64,000 nt of DNA from Runella sp. CRIBMP (GCF_009905605.1 NZ_JAAAKZ010000007.1:1-64000); one strand, 5' to 3'. Positions 1-10,215 are shown, counted from the first letter of the stretch. Program-made: numbers and translations. The notes: generated by a model not told the origin, from the letters alone.

Positions 1-3000
1 AAAGACAAGAACGGCAACCCTGTGAAGGACAAAGATTCGACGCCAGGCAACGGCTTCACTAAAGGCGAAGACGATGATGACGATGAGCCGATTAATCTAA
101 CGCCATGTGCAATACCTCCAACCCCAACGTGTGGTGGTATGGGTGAAAATACATGTCCTGATTCTTGTGTGAACTTGGCCACCTTTATTCATAGTACAAT
201 TCGCACAGAAGGCGGTCGTTTCGAATGGTATACTACCTTCGATCACCAGCCTGGTACTAAAGTACTTGATCCAACCAAAGTATGTACTTCTGGCGACTAC
301 TACTTATTTGAAGTGGCTGAGTGTGGTGTATTCAGCAACGGTGCATTATTGAAACTTACAATTAAGTCTTGCGTAAGATTGACAGACCTGTCTGTTGAGA
401 AGCAGGTACTGGAAGCGGGTCCTTATACTGTTGGACAAACAATTACCTATAATGTAGTTGCTTCTAATGAAGGCCCGAACAATGCAACAAATGTTACAGT
501 AAGTGATGTTTTACCTGCTTCGTTGACGTTTGTAAGCGCGGATCCTTCTGCCGAATATAATGCTGCAACGGGTGTTTGGACTATTGGTAACTTGGCTAAT
601 GCAGCCAATCGTACCCTGAAAATCAAAGCAACTATTAATGCTGTTGGTTCAATAACAAACACTGCCATCGTAAAAAGCCCAGATAACGATCCGACCAAAG
701 CTGGCAATGATACATCTCGTGTAACAATTCAAGCTACTTGTGTACAACCTGAGCCTCCAATTCTGGCTTGTGCAACCACCAACATTTGTCCAGGTGACAG
801 CACATCGATTCACGCAATTGGTTGTCAGGGTGGAACAATCCAGTGGTCAAACAATATGATAGGCGCAAACATTGTTGTCAGACCAGCTGTAACAACAATG
901 TATACTGCGATTTGTAAGAAGAATGGTTGCAGTAGCGGTCCTTCAAATGCAATTACAGTGTATGTAAATACGCCAACAACGCCAACAATTGCAGCAAGTC
1001 CTTCCACAACCGTTTGTGCAGGCAGCACTGTAACTTTGACTGGGGCCAATTGTGCAGGTACTATCATGTGGAGTACAGGCGCAACGGGAGCGCAAATCAC
1101 GGTAACTCCAGGTGCAACTACAACGTATACTGCATTCTGTAAAATCGGGGAGTGTGAAAGTCCTAAAGCGAGTGTAACTATTACTGTAACACCAGGCGGA
1201 CCTACACCTGAAGTTATTTGCAGCACTGATAAAGTTTGCCCAGGCGAAAGTGTTACGTTGGAAGTAAAAAACTGCACAGGTATCGTAGAGTGGTCAACTG
1301 GTGAAACAGGTAACGCAATTGTCGTTTATCCTTCAGAGACCACTGCTTACTGGGCAGTATGTAACAATGGGGGTTGTAAGTCGAAGTCTAAAGATTACGT
1401 CATAACGGTCACACCAATTGCTTCGCCAACGGTTGCAGCTAGTCCTTCAACAACAATTTGTAACGGTGGCAGTGTTACCCTCACCGCATCAGGTTGCACA
1501 GGTGTAGTAACATGGTCAAATACGATGACTGGTGCAAGTATCGTGGTAAGCCCAACGTCGACAACGACCTACACTGCCATCTGCAAAATAGGTAATTGTG
1601 TCAGCGCTCCTTCTGCCCCAGTTACAATAACTGTAGGAAATCCAACGGCTCCGATTATTTCTGCTGAATCGACCTTGCTTTGTGCAGGTCAAGGCACAAC
1701 GCTCACCGCGGTTGGAACATGTGAAGGAAGCATCATCTGGTCTAATGGCGCTACAGGCAGCACGATTTCGGTGTCTCCTGCCGCAACTACTGAATATACT
1801 GCGGTATGTAAAGTTGGAACGTGCGAAAGCGTAATATCGAATAAAGTTAAAATTACCGTAACAACTACCGGTCCGGCGCCAACAGTGGTTGCCTCTAAAC
1901 CGAGTATTTGTGTCGGTGACAGCACTACACTGACGGCAAGCAATTGTGCAGGTACGATTATCTGGAATACTGGGGCAACAACGACAAGTATTGTGGTTAA
2001 ACCTTCCACTACTACTACTTATACTGCTTCATGCCGTGTAGCTGGGAAATGTGACAGCGCTCCTGGAAGTATAACTGTAACTGTCGGGAACAACACAACA
2101 GCACCAACCATAACGGTGAGCCCATCGGCTACTGTATGTGCAGGTACTAACGTGACACTTACCGCGGCTGGTTGCGCTGGTACAGTAATGTGGAGTACGG
2201 GTGCCACAGGTGCAAGTATCACCGTAGTAGCTAATGCAACTACGACCTACACTGCCATCTGCAAAATAGGTAATTGTGAAAGCGCTCCTGGTTCTGCTAC
2301 AGTAACAGTTGTTCCTGTTCCTGAGAAACCGGTGGTTATTTGCAGCACCGACAAGGTATGTCCTGGTGAAAGTGTTACCCTTGAAGTACCGAGCTGTGCA
2401 GGTGTTGTGTACTGGTCGACTGGTCAAACTGGCCCTGCAATCGTAGTAACTCCAACAGTGACTACAACTTATACCGCTACTTGTAAAGTAGGTAACTGTA
2501 CAAGCCCTGTGTCGGCTAATTACACCATACAGGTTATCCCCGTTACACCTCCAATTGTGAAAGCTACGCCATCATCAGTTAAATTAGGTGAAACGGCAGT
2601 ACTTACAGCAGAGGGTTGTGCAGGAACAATTACTTGGTCGAACGGAATGTTAGGAGCAAGCATCGTAGTTAATCCTACTGAGACTACTTCATATACCGCT
2701 GTATGTAAGATAGGTAATTGTACTAGTGCGGCATCAGTGGCTGTTACTGTGACAGTGGCTAATTGTACAGCCCCAAGTATTGTGGCAACTTCAGCAGTAA
2801 TCTGCGAAGGCAATTCTGTAACACTTACTGCCGCAGGATGTGAAGGCGGAACCATTCAATGGTCAAACAATGCTACTGGCAACAGTATCACGGTTACACC
2901 TTTAGGAACGACAACTTACACCGCAGTATGTAAAAAAGGAGATTGCACAAGTAGTGCTTCCAATACGGTGACGGTTGCGGTAACTAAAGTGTACGCACCA

Positions 3001-6000
3001 ACGATTATTGCATCAGCAACAACCATCTGTAAAGGTGATTCTGTCACCCTGACAGCAACAGGTTGCAACGGTACATTACTCTGGTCAAATGGAGCGTCAA
3101 GTACTTCAATAAAAGTAGCTCCGATAGCAACTACTTCTTACTGGGTTAAATGTAAAGTAGGTAATTGTGAGAGTGCAGCTACTACTCCTGTAACCATCAC
3201 GGTAGGAACGCCTGCACCTCCAACCATTGAAGCATCGAAGACAACGCTTTGCTACGGAGAGTCTGTAACACTGACGGCGTTGGGTAACTGTGCAGGATAC
3301 ATCCAATGGTCAAGTGGCCAAATTGGTAGCACCTTAACTATTATCCCAGCAGCGAGCACAATCTATACTGCAGCATGTTGCTACAACTCGATTTGCAAAA
3401 GCGTAGCATCTAATGCCATAAATGTGATAGTATCACCACGCATTACTGCTCCAGTTGTTGTTAATCTGGCGAATGTGTGTCCTGTTAAGACGGTAGATTT
3501 AACTACTGCAGTTAAGAATTATACACCTAACGCAGGTTTGGTTCTTGAATTCCACCAAACGAATTCACCAAGCTCGCCACTGGTCTCTAATCCTTTAGCA
3601 GTAGGAGTGTCTGGTACTTACTACGCATTCTTCCGCACAACGGCAGGTTGCTACAGTACTGGAACGGCTATCTCCGTATTGATTTCACCTTGCGAAACTA
3701 CACCTTGTGAAACAAACCCTGCGACCGCTGATGCAGGTGCCGACGCCTCAATCTGCGCGGCGCTTCAGTACAAGCTCAACGGTAAAATAGGAGGCGTGGC
3801 TACTGGAGCAGTATGGACAACAAACGGTACGGGTACCTTTAGCAACTCGCTTGCACTGGATGCAACTTACTATCCATCGTTGGAAGATTTGATTAAGGGG
3901 GATGTAATACTCACCCTTACCACCAACGACCCAGATGGAGAAGGTAACTGTAAAGCAGGAGTAGATGCGATGAAGCTGATATTTACGGGAATCAAATTCA
4001 GACCGCAGATTATTGTAAATGGCACTTTCAAAGCAGATACACTGCCCGAAACCATTACCATCTGCCAAGGAGATACCGTTAAGTTGAAAGCAAGCGAAAA
4101 CGGCTACAAAGTAAAATGGTTTAAAGACGGTAATGTCCTGTTCCCTGCCTCTGATGGTATCAGACAGTGGAATGTAACAGAACCTGGTACTTATTCCTAC
4201 GCATTGGTTGATGATAGTCTTTGCTGCTCAGTAAACTCAGCTTATATTACGGTAGTTGTGAAAAGTCTACCAACGCCAATCGTGAAAAATCTGCGGAATG
4301 ATTGCCCAAGCAATACCGTAGACTTAACCAAGGCACTGGAAGGTAATATCAACTATACTACCATCTTTACTTCTGCCGCTCAACCAAGATGCGATTGCTT
4401 GGTTGGTACACCAGAAGCAGTAGGAGCAGGTACTTATTTTGTTACTTACAAGAAAGATGGTTGTTATAGTGCACCAGCAGCTATAGAAGTGAAAATCTTC
4501 GATTGCGCTACCGACACGTTACGCTCCGACTTGAGTATCACAAAAACTGCAAATAAAACATTGGCGCTCATTGGCGAACAAGTTACTTACACCATTGTGG
4601 TGAAAAATAACGGACAGCACAAGGCAACTAATGTAGATGTTCGCGATATTATGCCAACACAGTTGGAGTTGATTTCAACATCGGGCTTAACAAACACAGG
4701 TGGTGTACTTAAAACCCGCATTCCTGCAATTGCAGCGGGCGACAGTACGACACTGACGGTAGTCACTAAAGCGGTAACGGCAGGCTATAATGTAATTAAC
4801 AAAGCCGAAGTTACGTATGCTGACCAAGTCGATCCGAATACGGCAAATAACCTTGCGTCGGCAGGCATTGTTATCAGCGACGGTACAATATCTCCCGCCA
4901 TTGGAGTTGCGCTTGCGGTTGATAAAATAGAGAAGAAAGGTGAAGGAGATACGACCTCTTACGATGTAACCTATAAAATAACGGTCAAAAACGTAGGAAA
5001 TGTGCCTCTGACAAATGTAGTACTGCGTGATAGCATCACGAGTAGCTTTGCGCCTCCAGTTACGTTCGCAGTGTTAGGAGCACCAGTCGTTGAAACGGGT
5101 AGCCCACTCGTACCGAATGCAGGTTACAACGGAACAACAGATAAGAATATCTTAGGTCCTGGCAGTAACTTGGCGGTAGGTGCTGAAGAAACAGTCCTGA
5201 TTACCATTAATATTAAACCCAATGGTAACAGTGGACCTTTCTTGGGCAGCGTGATTGCAACGGCAAACGGAAACGGTACACCTGTAACAGATGCTTCAAA
5301 CCGAGGTATTGTGGTGAATGCACCAGTCAACAATCCTACTCCTGTGCGATTCGATTTGCCAAGTGCAATGATTGGATTGTCTAAATTAGCAGGTACTCCA
5401 GTAGCGCTTGGTGAAGGTAAGTTCAAAATACCATATACCATCAGCGTGACAAACCTTGGAACCAATGACCTCAAGAAAATCAAAGTAGAAGATAACTTGG
5501 GACTCACTTTTGGTAATAAGGCGGTCATTATTGGCAAGCCTTTGGTAACGGCAGACCTCGGGTTTGTGGTTGACTCAAGCTATACTGGTCAGGGATTACT
5601 TACTAATTTGTTGGTTGACTCGCTGAGTACTTTGCCAAAAGGAACAACGCGTAACATCAACTTGGCGGTGGTTATCTCTCTCTACAATCCTGATTCTGTG
5701 ACTACGTTTAATAACATTGCAATCGGTGCAGGATATACAGAAGGCGGTGTAATGACTGCGGATACTTCAACGACAGGCGATAACGCTGACCCTGACAATG
5801 ACCTTGATCCGCGCAACAATAGCGAATCTACTCCAGTATCACTTAACTCTACACCTGGAAGTGGGTTGCTTGGTTTGGCAATGTCTATCAAAGATACCGT
5901 GCGCAAAGGCGATGGTAGTATGAACATCACTTACAGGGTTATCTTGAAAAACTACGGTGCGGGTATGTTGACCAATGTTCAGGTTTCGGATTCACTGACC

Positions 6001-6651
6001 AAAGTCTACAGTTCGCTTACGGGTGCTAGTTATCAACTGGTAGGTACTCCAACGGCCAACGATTCAAGTACGTTACGCATCAATCCTGACTTCAACGGAG
6101 ACCGCGATGTGAACCTCTTGATTGCCGAACAAAGCCGATTAGCGGGTGGACGATCAGACTCGCTATTCTTTACGGTCAATGTTACCACTGACGGACGTGT
6201 CACTCCTTATCTCAACCGTGCTTACGGAGCAGCACTTGCTGGACAGAATTCTGTTGCTGACATCTCGACCAATGGTTTGAATCCTGATTTGAACGGAAAT
6301 AATAACCCAACGGAGTTGACAGAGGCAGAATACACGCCAATTGTGATTCCTTCCGACGGTGGATTGTTTGTTCCTGAAGGCTTCTCTCCAAACGGTGACG
6401 GTATTAATGATAAATTTGTGATTCGTCACCCATCTGGCACGAAGATTGTTCTAGAAATCTATAACCGCTGGATGAATCTGGTTTATCGTAACAACGATTA
6501 TCAGAATGACTGGGAAGGCTCAGCTAACGTAGGAATTGGTGCTAACAATCAAACTGTACCAGTAGGCACCTACTTCTACAACGTGATTTTGGTTGACCAA
6601 AACGGCGGTGAGATTAAGAAGACAAGCCGATTTATGACCATTAACCGATAA
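1..6651 (+). CDS. Giant repeat-rich secreted surface protein with T9SS type B C-terminal sorting domain (5' end outside window)
   Basis: Over 2,200 codons are visible and the frame is open from base 1, so the true start lies upstream; the GTG at 22 is only the first possible start codon in the window. Order seen: an acidic linker, a DUF11-type repeat (about nt 380-735), twelve Cys-containing Ig-like repeats (751-3438), further Ig-like segments, then four DUF11-like beta-sandwich repeats (about 4520-6330). It ends in a gliding-motility-associated C-terminal domain with the signature FSPNGDGINDKF at about 6385-6420. That domain is the known type B sorting signal for export by the T9SS across the outer membrane. 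Likely role: an extracellular adhesin or motility-associated filament (inference). A PorP/SprF gene follows after 5 nt, so the two are almost certainly co-transcribed; such pairs are common in Bacteroidota, where the PorP-like protein helps export or anchor its partner. Confidence 0.9.
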   Translation, partial: KDKNGNPVKDKDSTPGNGFTKGEDDDDDEPINLTPCAIPPTPTCGGMGENTCPDSCVNLATFIHSTIRTEGGRFEWYTTFDHQPGTKVLDPTKVCTSGDYYLFEVAECGVFSNGALLKLTIKSCVRLTDLSVEKQVLEAGPYTVGQTITYNVVASNEGPNNATNVTVSDVLPASLTFVSADPSAEYNAATGVWTIGNLANAANRTLKIKATINAVGSITNTAIVKSPDNDPTKAGNDTSRVTIQATCVQPEPPILACATTNICPGDSTSIHAIGCQGGTIQWSNNMIGANIVVRPAVTTMYTAICKKNGCSSGPSNAITVYVNTPTTPTIAASPSTTVCAGSTVTLTGANCAGTIMWSTGATGAQITVTPGATTTYTAFCKIGECESPKASVTITVTPGGPTPEVICSTDKVCPGESVTLEVKNCTGIVEWSTGETGNAIVVYPSETTAYWAVCNNGGCKSKSKDYVITVTPIASPTVAASPSTTICNGGSVTLTASGCTGVVTWSNTMTGASIVVSPTSTTTYTAICKIGNCVSAPSAPVTITVGNPTAPIISAESTLLCAGQGTTLTAVGTCEGSIIWSNGATGSTISVSPAATTEYTAVCKVGTCESVISNKVKITVTTTGPAPTVVASKPSICVGDSTTLTASNCAGTIIWNTGATTTSIVVKPSTTTTYTASCRVAGKCDSAPGSITVTVGNNTTAPTITVSPSATVCAGTNVTLTAAGCAGTVMWSTGATGASITVVANATTTYTAICKIGNCESAPGSATVTVVPVPEKPVVICSTDKVCPGESVTLEVPSCAGVVYWSTGQTGPAIVVTPTVTTTYTATCKVGNCTSPVSANYTIQVIPVTPPIVKATPSSVKLGETAVLTAEGCAGTITWSNGMLGASIVVNPTETTSYTAVCKIGNCTSAASVAVTVTVANCTAPSIVATSAVICEGNSVTLTAAGCEGGTIQWSNNATGNSITVTPLGTTTYTAVCKKGDCTSSASNTVTVAVTKVYAPTIIASATTICKGDSVTLTATGCNGTLLWSNGASSTSIKVAPIATTSYWVKCKVGNCESAATTPVTITVGTPAPPTIEASKTTLCYGESVTLTALGNCAGYIQWSSGQIGSTLTIIPAASTIYTAACCYNSICKSVASNAINVIVSPRITAPVVVNLANVCPVKTVDLTTAVKNYTPNAGLVLEFHQTNSPSSPLVSNPLAVGVSGTYYAFFRTTAGCYSTGTAISVLISPCETTPCETNPATADAGADASICAALQYKLNGKIGGVATGAVWTTNGTGTFSNSLALDATYYPSLEDLIKGDVILTLTTNDPDGEGNCKAGVDAMKLIFTGIKFRPQIIVNGTFKADTLPETITICQGDTVKLKASENGYKVKWFKDGNVLFPASDGIRQWNVTEPGTYSYALVDDSLCCSVNSAYITVVVKSLPTPIVKNLRNDCPSNTVDLTKALEGNINYTTIFTSAAQPRCDCLVGTPEAVGAGTYFVTYKKDGCYSAPAAIEVKIFDCATDTLRSDLSITKTANKTLALIGEQVTYTIVVKNNGQHKATNVDVRDIMPTQLELISTSGLTNTGGVLKTRIPAIAAGDSTTLTVVTKAVTAGYNVINKAEVTYADQVDPNTANNLASAGIVISDGTISPAIGVALAVDKIEKKGEGDTTSYDVTYKITVKNVGNVPLTNVVLRDSITSSFAPPVTFAVLGAPVVETGSPLVPNAGYNGTTDKNILGPGSNLAVGAEETVLITINIKPNGNSGPFLGSVIATANGNGTPVTDASNRGIVVNAPVNNPTPVRFDLPSAMIGLSKLAGTPVALGEGKFKIPYTISVTNLGTNDLKKIKVEDNLGLTFGNKAVIIGKPLVTADLGFVVDSSYTGQGLLTNLLVDSLSTLPKGTTRNINLAVVISLYNPDSVTTFNNIAIGAGYTEGGVMTADTSTTGDNADPDNDLDPRNNSESTPVSLNSTPGSGLLGLAMSIKDTVRKGDGSMNITYRVILKNYGAGMLTNVQVSDSLTKVYSSLTGASYQLVGTPTANDSSTLRINPDFNGDRDVNLLIAEQSRLAGGRSDSLFFTVNVTTDGRVTPYLNRAYGAALAGQNSVADISTNGLNPDLNGNNNPTELTEAEYTPIVIPSDGGLFVPEGFSPNGDGINDKFVIRHPSGTKIVLEIYNRWMNLVYRNNDYQNDWEGSANVGIGANNQTVPVGTYFYNVILVDQNGGEIKKTSRFMTINR
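751..3438 (+). repeat. Twelve tandem Ig-like repeats of about 74-75 codons
   Basis: Each unit follows the pattern Cys-x-G-(8 to 9)-Gly-Cys-x-G-x-(I/V)-x-W-S ... TTTYTAxCKxGxC, with four regularly placed cysteines. I count twelve units; unit 9 (from about nt 2545) has lost the first Cys, reading SSVKLGE where the others read like TTVCAGS. Units 2, 3 and 4 resemble units 7, 8 and 9 more than their neighbours, which points to a block duplication. Repeats of this kind act as stalk-like spacers in adhesins. Confidence 0.85.
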
Positions 6652-6656
6652 GAACG

Positions 6657-7664
6657 ATGAACAATATCATCAAACAAAAATGGACAATGTTACTGCTGCT
6701 GATCACTTTGATTAGCAGCAGTAAAACCTGGGCTCAGCAGGACAAAATGTTCTCCCAGTACATGTTCAATATGATGGCACTTAATCCTGCTTATGCTGGT
6801 AGCCGAGATGTGCTGAGCGCAACCGCTCTTTACCGCAACCAGTGGGGGGGAATGGCTGGAGCCCCTCAAACTGCTACGTTCAGCATTGATATGCCTGTAA
6901 ACCGTGAAAGAGTAGGACTAGGACTTCAACTCTTCAATGACCAGGTGGGTCTTGAGAACTGGACTGGGGCGATGTTGTCGTACGCCTTTCGGATTAAGTT
7001 AGGCGAACGTTCAACCTTGGCATTGGGATTGCAAGGTGGAGCTATGAGTTTTCGCTGGGATTTATCCAAAGCGAACTTGGGCAACAACCTAACCGACCCT
7101 GCTTTTGCCAATAATGTTTCGAAGATCTTACCCAATTTCGGAACGGGTATTTATCTCAGTAACGATCGCTCTTACATTGGTGTTTCGGTTCCTTATCTGA
7201 TTGAAAATAACCTTTCAGACTATGACTCTGGAGATAACCGCGCCAAAGTACGCCGGCATTTCTATGTCATCAGTGGGTTTGTGATTGGACGTAACAACAT
7301 TAAACTAAAGCCATCCATGATGGCTCGCTACGTCCAAGGAACGGGATTGTCGCTTGATGGAAACCTTAATCTTTGGTTTAACGACCGAATTGCGGTTGGA
7401 ATGTCTTATCGCCATAATCGTTTTTCGACGTATGCTGGTAAAATTCAAGAAGATATCAGCGGAAAAGTGTTAAGTGGAGATGCATTGGTTGGGATGTTGG
7501 AATTGCAACTTTCAGATCAATTCCGCCTGGGATATTCTTACGACTGGACACGCAATCGGTTGAACCAAGAACGTAAGTTTTTAAGCATTCCTACCCACGA
7601 AATAATGCTGCGGTATGAGTTTGGATTTAGCAAGAGCAAAATCCTTACTCCACGGTACTTCTAA
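6657..7664 (+). CDS. PorP/SprF family type IX secretion system membrane protein
   Basis: A 335-residue protein with an N-terminal signal peptide ending near TWAQQ, followed by the family hallmark SQYMFNMMALNPAYAGSRD. The rest is an outer-membrane beta-barrel-like sequence rich in alternating aromatic residues, ending in ILTPRYF. PorP/SprF proteins are outer-membrane components or accessories of T9SS; copies next to a large protein with a type B sorting domain are thought to serve that protein. It starts 5 nt after the stop of the upstream adhesin, so the two form one transcription unit. A strong hairpin with a T-run follows the gene. Family assignment is firm; partner specificity is inferred from adjacency. 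Confidence 0.88.
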   Translation: MNNIIKQKWTMLLLLITLISSSKTWAQQDKMFSQYMFNMMALNPAYAGSRDVLSATALYRNQWGGMAGAPQTATFSIDMPVNRERVGLGLQLFNDQVGLENWTGAMLSYAFRIKLGERSTLALGLQGGAMSFRWDLSKANLGNNLTDPAFANNVSKILPNFGTGIYLSNDRSYIGVSVPYLIENNLSDYDSGDNRAKVRRHFYVISGFVIGRNNIKLKPSMMARYVQGTGLSLDGNLNLWFNDRIAVGMSYRHNRFSTYAGKIQEDISGKVLSGDALVGMLELQLSDQFRLGYSYDWTRNRLNQERKFLSIPTHEIMLRYEFGFSKSKILTPRYF

Positions 7665-7688
7665 AGAGACTGTTTGTTAAAAATAGTT

Positions 7689-7751
7689 AAAGGTATATTC
7701 TTCATGAAGGGTTCTTAACGATACCAACAGAAGAGAATATACCTTTTTTTT
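7689..7751 (+). terminator. Long hairpin plus T-run between porP-like gene and ompA-family gene (terminator or attenuator)
   Basis: Arms AAAGGTATATTCT (7689-7701) and AGAATATACCTTT (7734-7746) are perfectly complementary and followed by a run of T to 7751. The run ends only 17 nt before the ATG of the next gene, so the downstream gene must be read through this element or start within it. Confidence 0.75.
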
Positions 7752-7768
7752 ATCTTAAATTGTAGTAT

Positions 7769-10153
7769 ATGAAAACATACATTTTACTCATTATTTTGGC
7801 CATCGGTCTTTGGGTAAAGGAAGTAAAAGCACAGTCGTCTTTACAGCAGGCCAATCGTCAATATGAAATGATGGCCTATTCAAAAGCGATTGACTTGTAC
7901 GAGCAGGCGCTTAAAGGTGGTGGCCTTGCCGATTCTACCAAATTACGTACGTTGATTAAATTAGGGAATAGCTATCGGCAAATCAGAGATACACAAAATG
8001 CCGAGCGAGTTTATCGGTTGGTGGTGGGAGAGGATACAATACCTTCGGCAGCTCATGCCAATTGTTATTTGTATTATGCACAAGCATTAGCAAGTAATGG
8101 CAAATATGACGAAGCTAAAGAAGCTTATGAGCGTTATAATCAATCGCAGCAAGAAGATAGTCGTGGAAAAGAATTTAATAAATTATATACAGATGTTAAT
8201 AAGTTATCAAAAAATAAAGCAAGCTATACGGTAGAGTCACTCGATAATATCAATACAAATCGTGCTGAATTTAGCCCCACTTATTATAAAAAAGGCTTGG
8301 TATTTGTTTCTGCCCGCAATGAAGGGTTAAACGTAAAACGAGTATACAGTTGGAATCAAACGGCGTTTCTGGATTTATACGAAATCCCTGATTTATCCGT
8401 AATTAATTCTAAAAAAACGAGTAAACTCGGAGGTTCAACGTTAGCAAATAAGACCGAGCGGGCCAAAGGTGTTTATTTACTGGGGGCAGATGAGTACACT
8501 TCGCCAACGGCCAACGATTCCCAAATTCCTGGAAATTACCGTAATGCAAACGTGAATGGTACTGCTACCGCACCTTTACAAAATGCAGTGATTGAGTCCC
8601 ATAATATGGGGAAAGCCATTAATTCAAAATACCATGAAGGGCCAGTTGCCTTTTTTAAGGATGGGCAAAGGATTCTTTTTACCCGTAACAACTACCTGAA
8701 CGGAAAGTATAAAACAAGCAAAGACGGGGTTAATAAACTGAAATTGTACTCTGCTGAAAGTGTAAACGGTAACTGGAAGGATTTGAAAGAACTTCCATTC
8801 AACAGTGACGAATATTCCGTAGGGCATCCGGCGTTGTCAAAAGATGATAAATTGTTGTATTTTGTTTCAGATATGCCTGGAGGGTTTGGCGGGACGGATT
8901 TATACGTCAGTAAATACGACGGAGCCAATTGGTCTACACCAATCAATTTGGGACCAGGGGTCAATAGTTCGGGTAACGAGATGTTTCCTTTTGTAGACGC
9001 GCAAGGGAACCTTTATTTCGCATCAGATGGTCATGCTGGATTGGGGGGGCTGGATATATTTTATGCCAAGCTTATTGAAGGCGTTATGGCTAAAAAGCCG
9101 AGAAATCTTGGAACACCTATCAACTCAGCCAAAGATGATTTTGGATTGATTACCGACGCCGAGCGTACCAGCGGTTTTTTTAGCAGCAACCGACATCAGG
9201 GGGGGCATGATGATGATTTGTTTCGCTTTGAACGAACGGGTCCGCTAAATCCCTGTCAAGACATAATTGTAAATGTCATTGATGCAGAAACAAAGATGCC
9301 ATTAGCAAATGCCGTTGTTGCCATGGCGGGCAAAAGTGAAAGTGATACCGAAGTAAAAACAGGCCAAACGGATAAAAACGGTAGCATACGCTTATGCCTA
9401 GACCCCGAAAATGATTTTGTGTTTAAAACAACTTATGAGGGCTATGTTGGCAATTCGGTCGATGTTGCCGCCAAAGATTTAGACATAACCGAAGTTATAA
9501 AACTGGATATTCCGCTGACGAAAATCAAAGTAAAATCTAAAACATTTACACTTCGGGGCTTAGTAACGACCCAAAAAGACCGCAAGCCTATCTCGGGTGT
9601 GAAAGTATTACTTCGAAATGAATGTGACGATAGTGTTCAGGAAGCCGTAACAGACGCAAATGGAACTTATCTTTTTGAAGTGCCCAGTGGTTGTGATTAC
9701 TCAATTGAAGCCCTGAAAGATAATTTAGGAACAATGGGTAGTAAAGTAAAAGGAGGAGAGACATCCGAGGCAAATATCACCATGTTTGAAAAAGGCGATG
9801 TCATTAAAATCGAAAATATCTATTATGATTTAGATAAATCGAATATCAGAACCGATGCATCAGCTGAGTTGAACAAACTCGTGGAGGTCATGAACAAATA
9901 CCCTAAAATGAAGATTGAATTCGGCTCTCATACCGACAGCCGTTCGTCTGCCAAGTATAATAAAATACTATCTACGAAGCGTGCAAAGGCCGCGGTTGCG
10001 TACATCGTAAATCAGGGAATCTCCTCTAAAAGGATTATTGCCGCAGGCTATGGTGAAAGTAAGCTGGTGAACAAATGCAAAGACGGAGCCCCTTGTACCG
10101 AAGAAGAACACCAACAAAACCGCCGAACAGAGATAAAGATTTTGAGTTTGTAA
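7769..10153 (+). CDS. OmpA-family protein with TPR, PD40/WD40-like and carboxypeptidase-regulatory-like domains (PorE/SprE-type envelope anchor)
   Basis: A 794-residue protein. It has a signal peptide (start MKTYILLIILAIGLW, cleavage near VKAQS), then TPR-like helices (about residues 25-140) and PD40 beta-propeller repeats (about 270-490) with motifs such as DGQRILFTRNN and DDKLLYFVSDMPGG. A CarboxypepD_reg-like beta sandwich covers about 500-680. The C-terminal OmpA peptidoglycan-binding domain runs from about 685 to 794 and shows YYDLDKSNIR, SHTDSR and NRRTEIKIL. This architecture is typical of the OmpA-type proteins that sit beside PorP/SprF genes, and it would link the outer-membrane machinery to the cell wall. 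The ATG at 7769 is the only start compatible with the signal peptide. Confidence 0.88.
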   Translation: MKTYILLIILAIGLWVKEVKAQSSLQQANRQYEMMAYSKAIDLYEQALKGGGLADSTKLRTLIKLGNSYRQIRDTQNAERVYRLVVGEDTIPSAAHANCYLYYAQALASNGKYDEAKEAYERYNQSQQEDSRGKEFNKLYTDVNKLSKNKASYTVESLDNINTNRAEFSPTYYKKGLVFVSARNEGLNVKRVYSWNQTAFLDLYEIPDLSVINSKKTSKLGGSTLANKTERAKGVYLLGADEYTSPTANDSQIPGNYRNANVNGTATAPLQNAVIESHNMGKAINSKYHEGPVAFFKDGQRILFTRNNYLNGKYKTSKDGVNKLKLYSAESVNGNWKDLKELPFNSDEYSVGHPALSKDDKLLYFVSDMPGGFGGTDLYVSKYDGANWSTPINLGPGVNSSGNEMFPFVDAQGNLYFASDGHAGLGGLDIFYAKLIEGVMAKKPRNLGTPINSAKDDFGLITDAERTSGFFSSNRHQGGHDDDLFRFERTGPLNPCQDIIVNVIDAETKMPLANAVVAMAGKSESDTEVKTGQTDKNGSIRLCLDPENDFVFKTTYEGYVGNSVDVAAKDLDITEVIKLDIPLTKIKVKSKTFTLRGLVTTQKDRKPISGVKVLLRNECDDSVQEAVTDANGTYLFEVPSGCDYSIEALKDNLGTMGSKVKGGETSEANITMFEKGDVIKIENIYYDLDKSNIRTDASAELNKLVEVMNKYPKMKIEFGSHTDSRSSAKYNKILSTKRAKAAVAYIVNQGISSKRIIAAGYGESKLVNKCKDGAPCTEEEHQQNRRTEIKILSL

Positions 10154-10180
10154 AAGTAGATGTTTAATAGGATGCTTATC

Positions 10181-10215
10181 AAAAGCAGAGGCTCTAATGA
10201 GTTTCTGCTTTTTTT
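10181..10215 (+). terminator. Rho-independent terminator after the OmpA-family gene
   Basis: Stem AAAAGCAGA (10181-10189) with TCTGCTTTT (10204-10212), continuing into a T-run to 10215, 27 nt after the stop codon. Confidence 0.85.

Noticed and set aside
447-2855. Long minus-strand ORFs opposite the adhesin repeats
   Set aside because: They mirror the repeated Thr/Ala/Val codons of the plus-strand protein; the translations are hydrophobic low complexity with no motif.
751-3438. A CRISPR-like or satellite array
   Set aside because: The periodicity is about 222-225 bp, is protein-coding throughout and has no identical short repeats with unique spacers.
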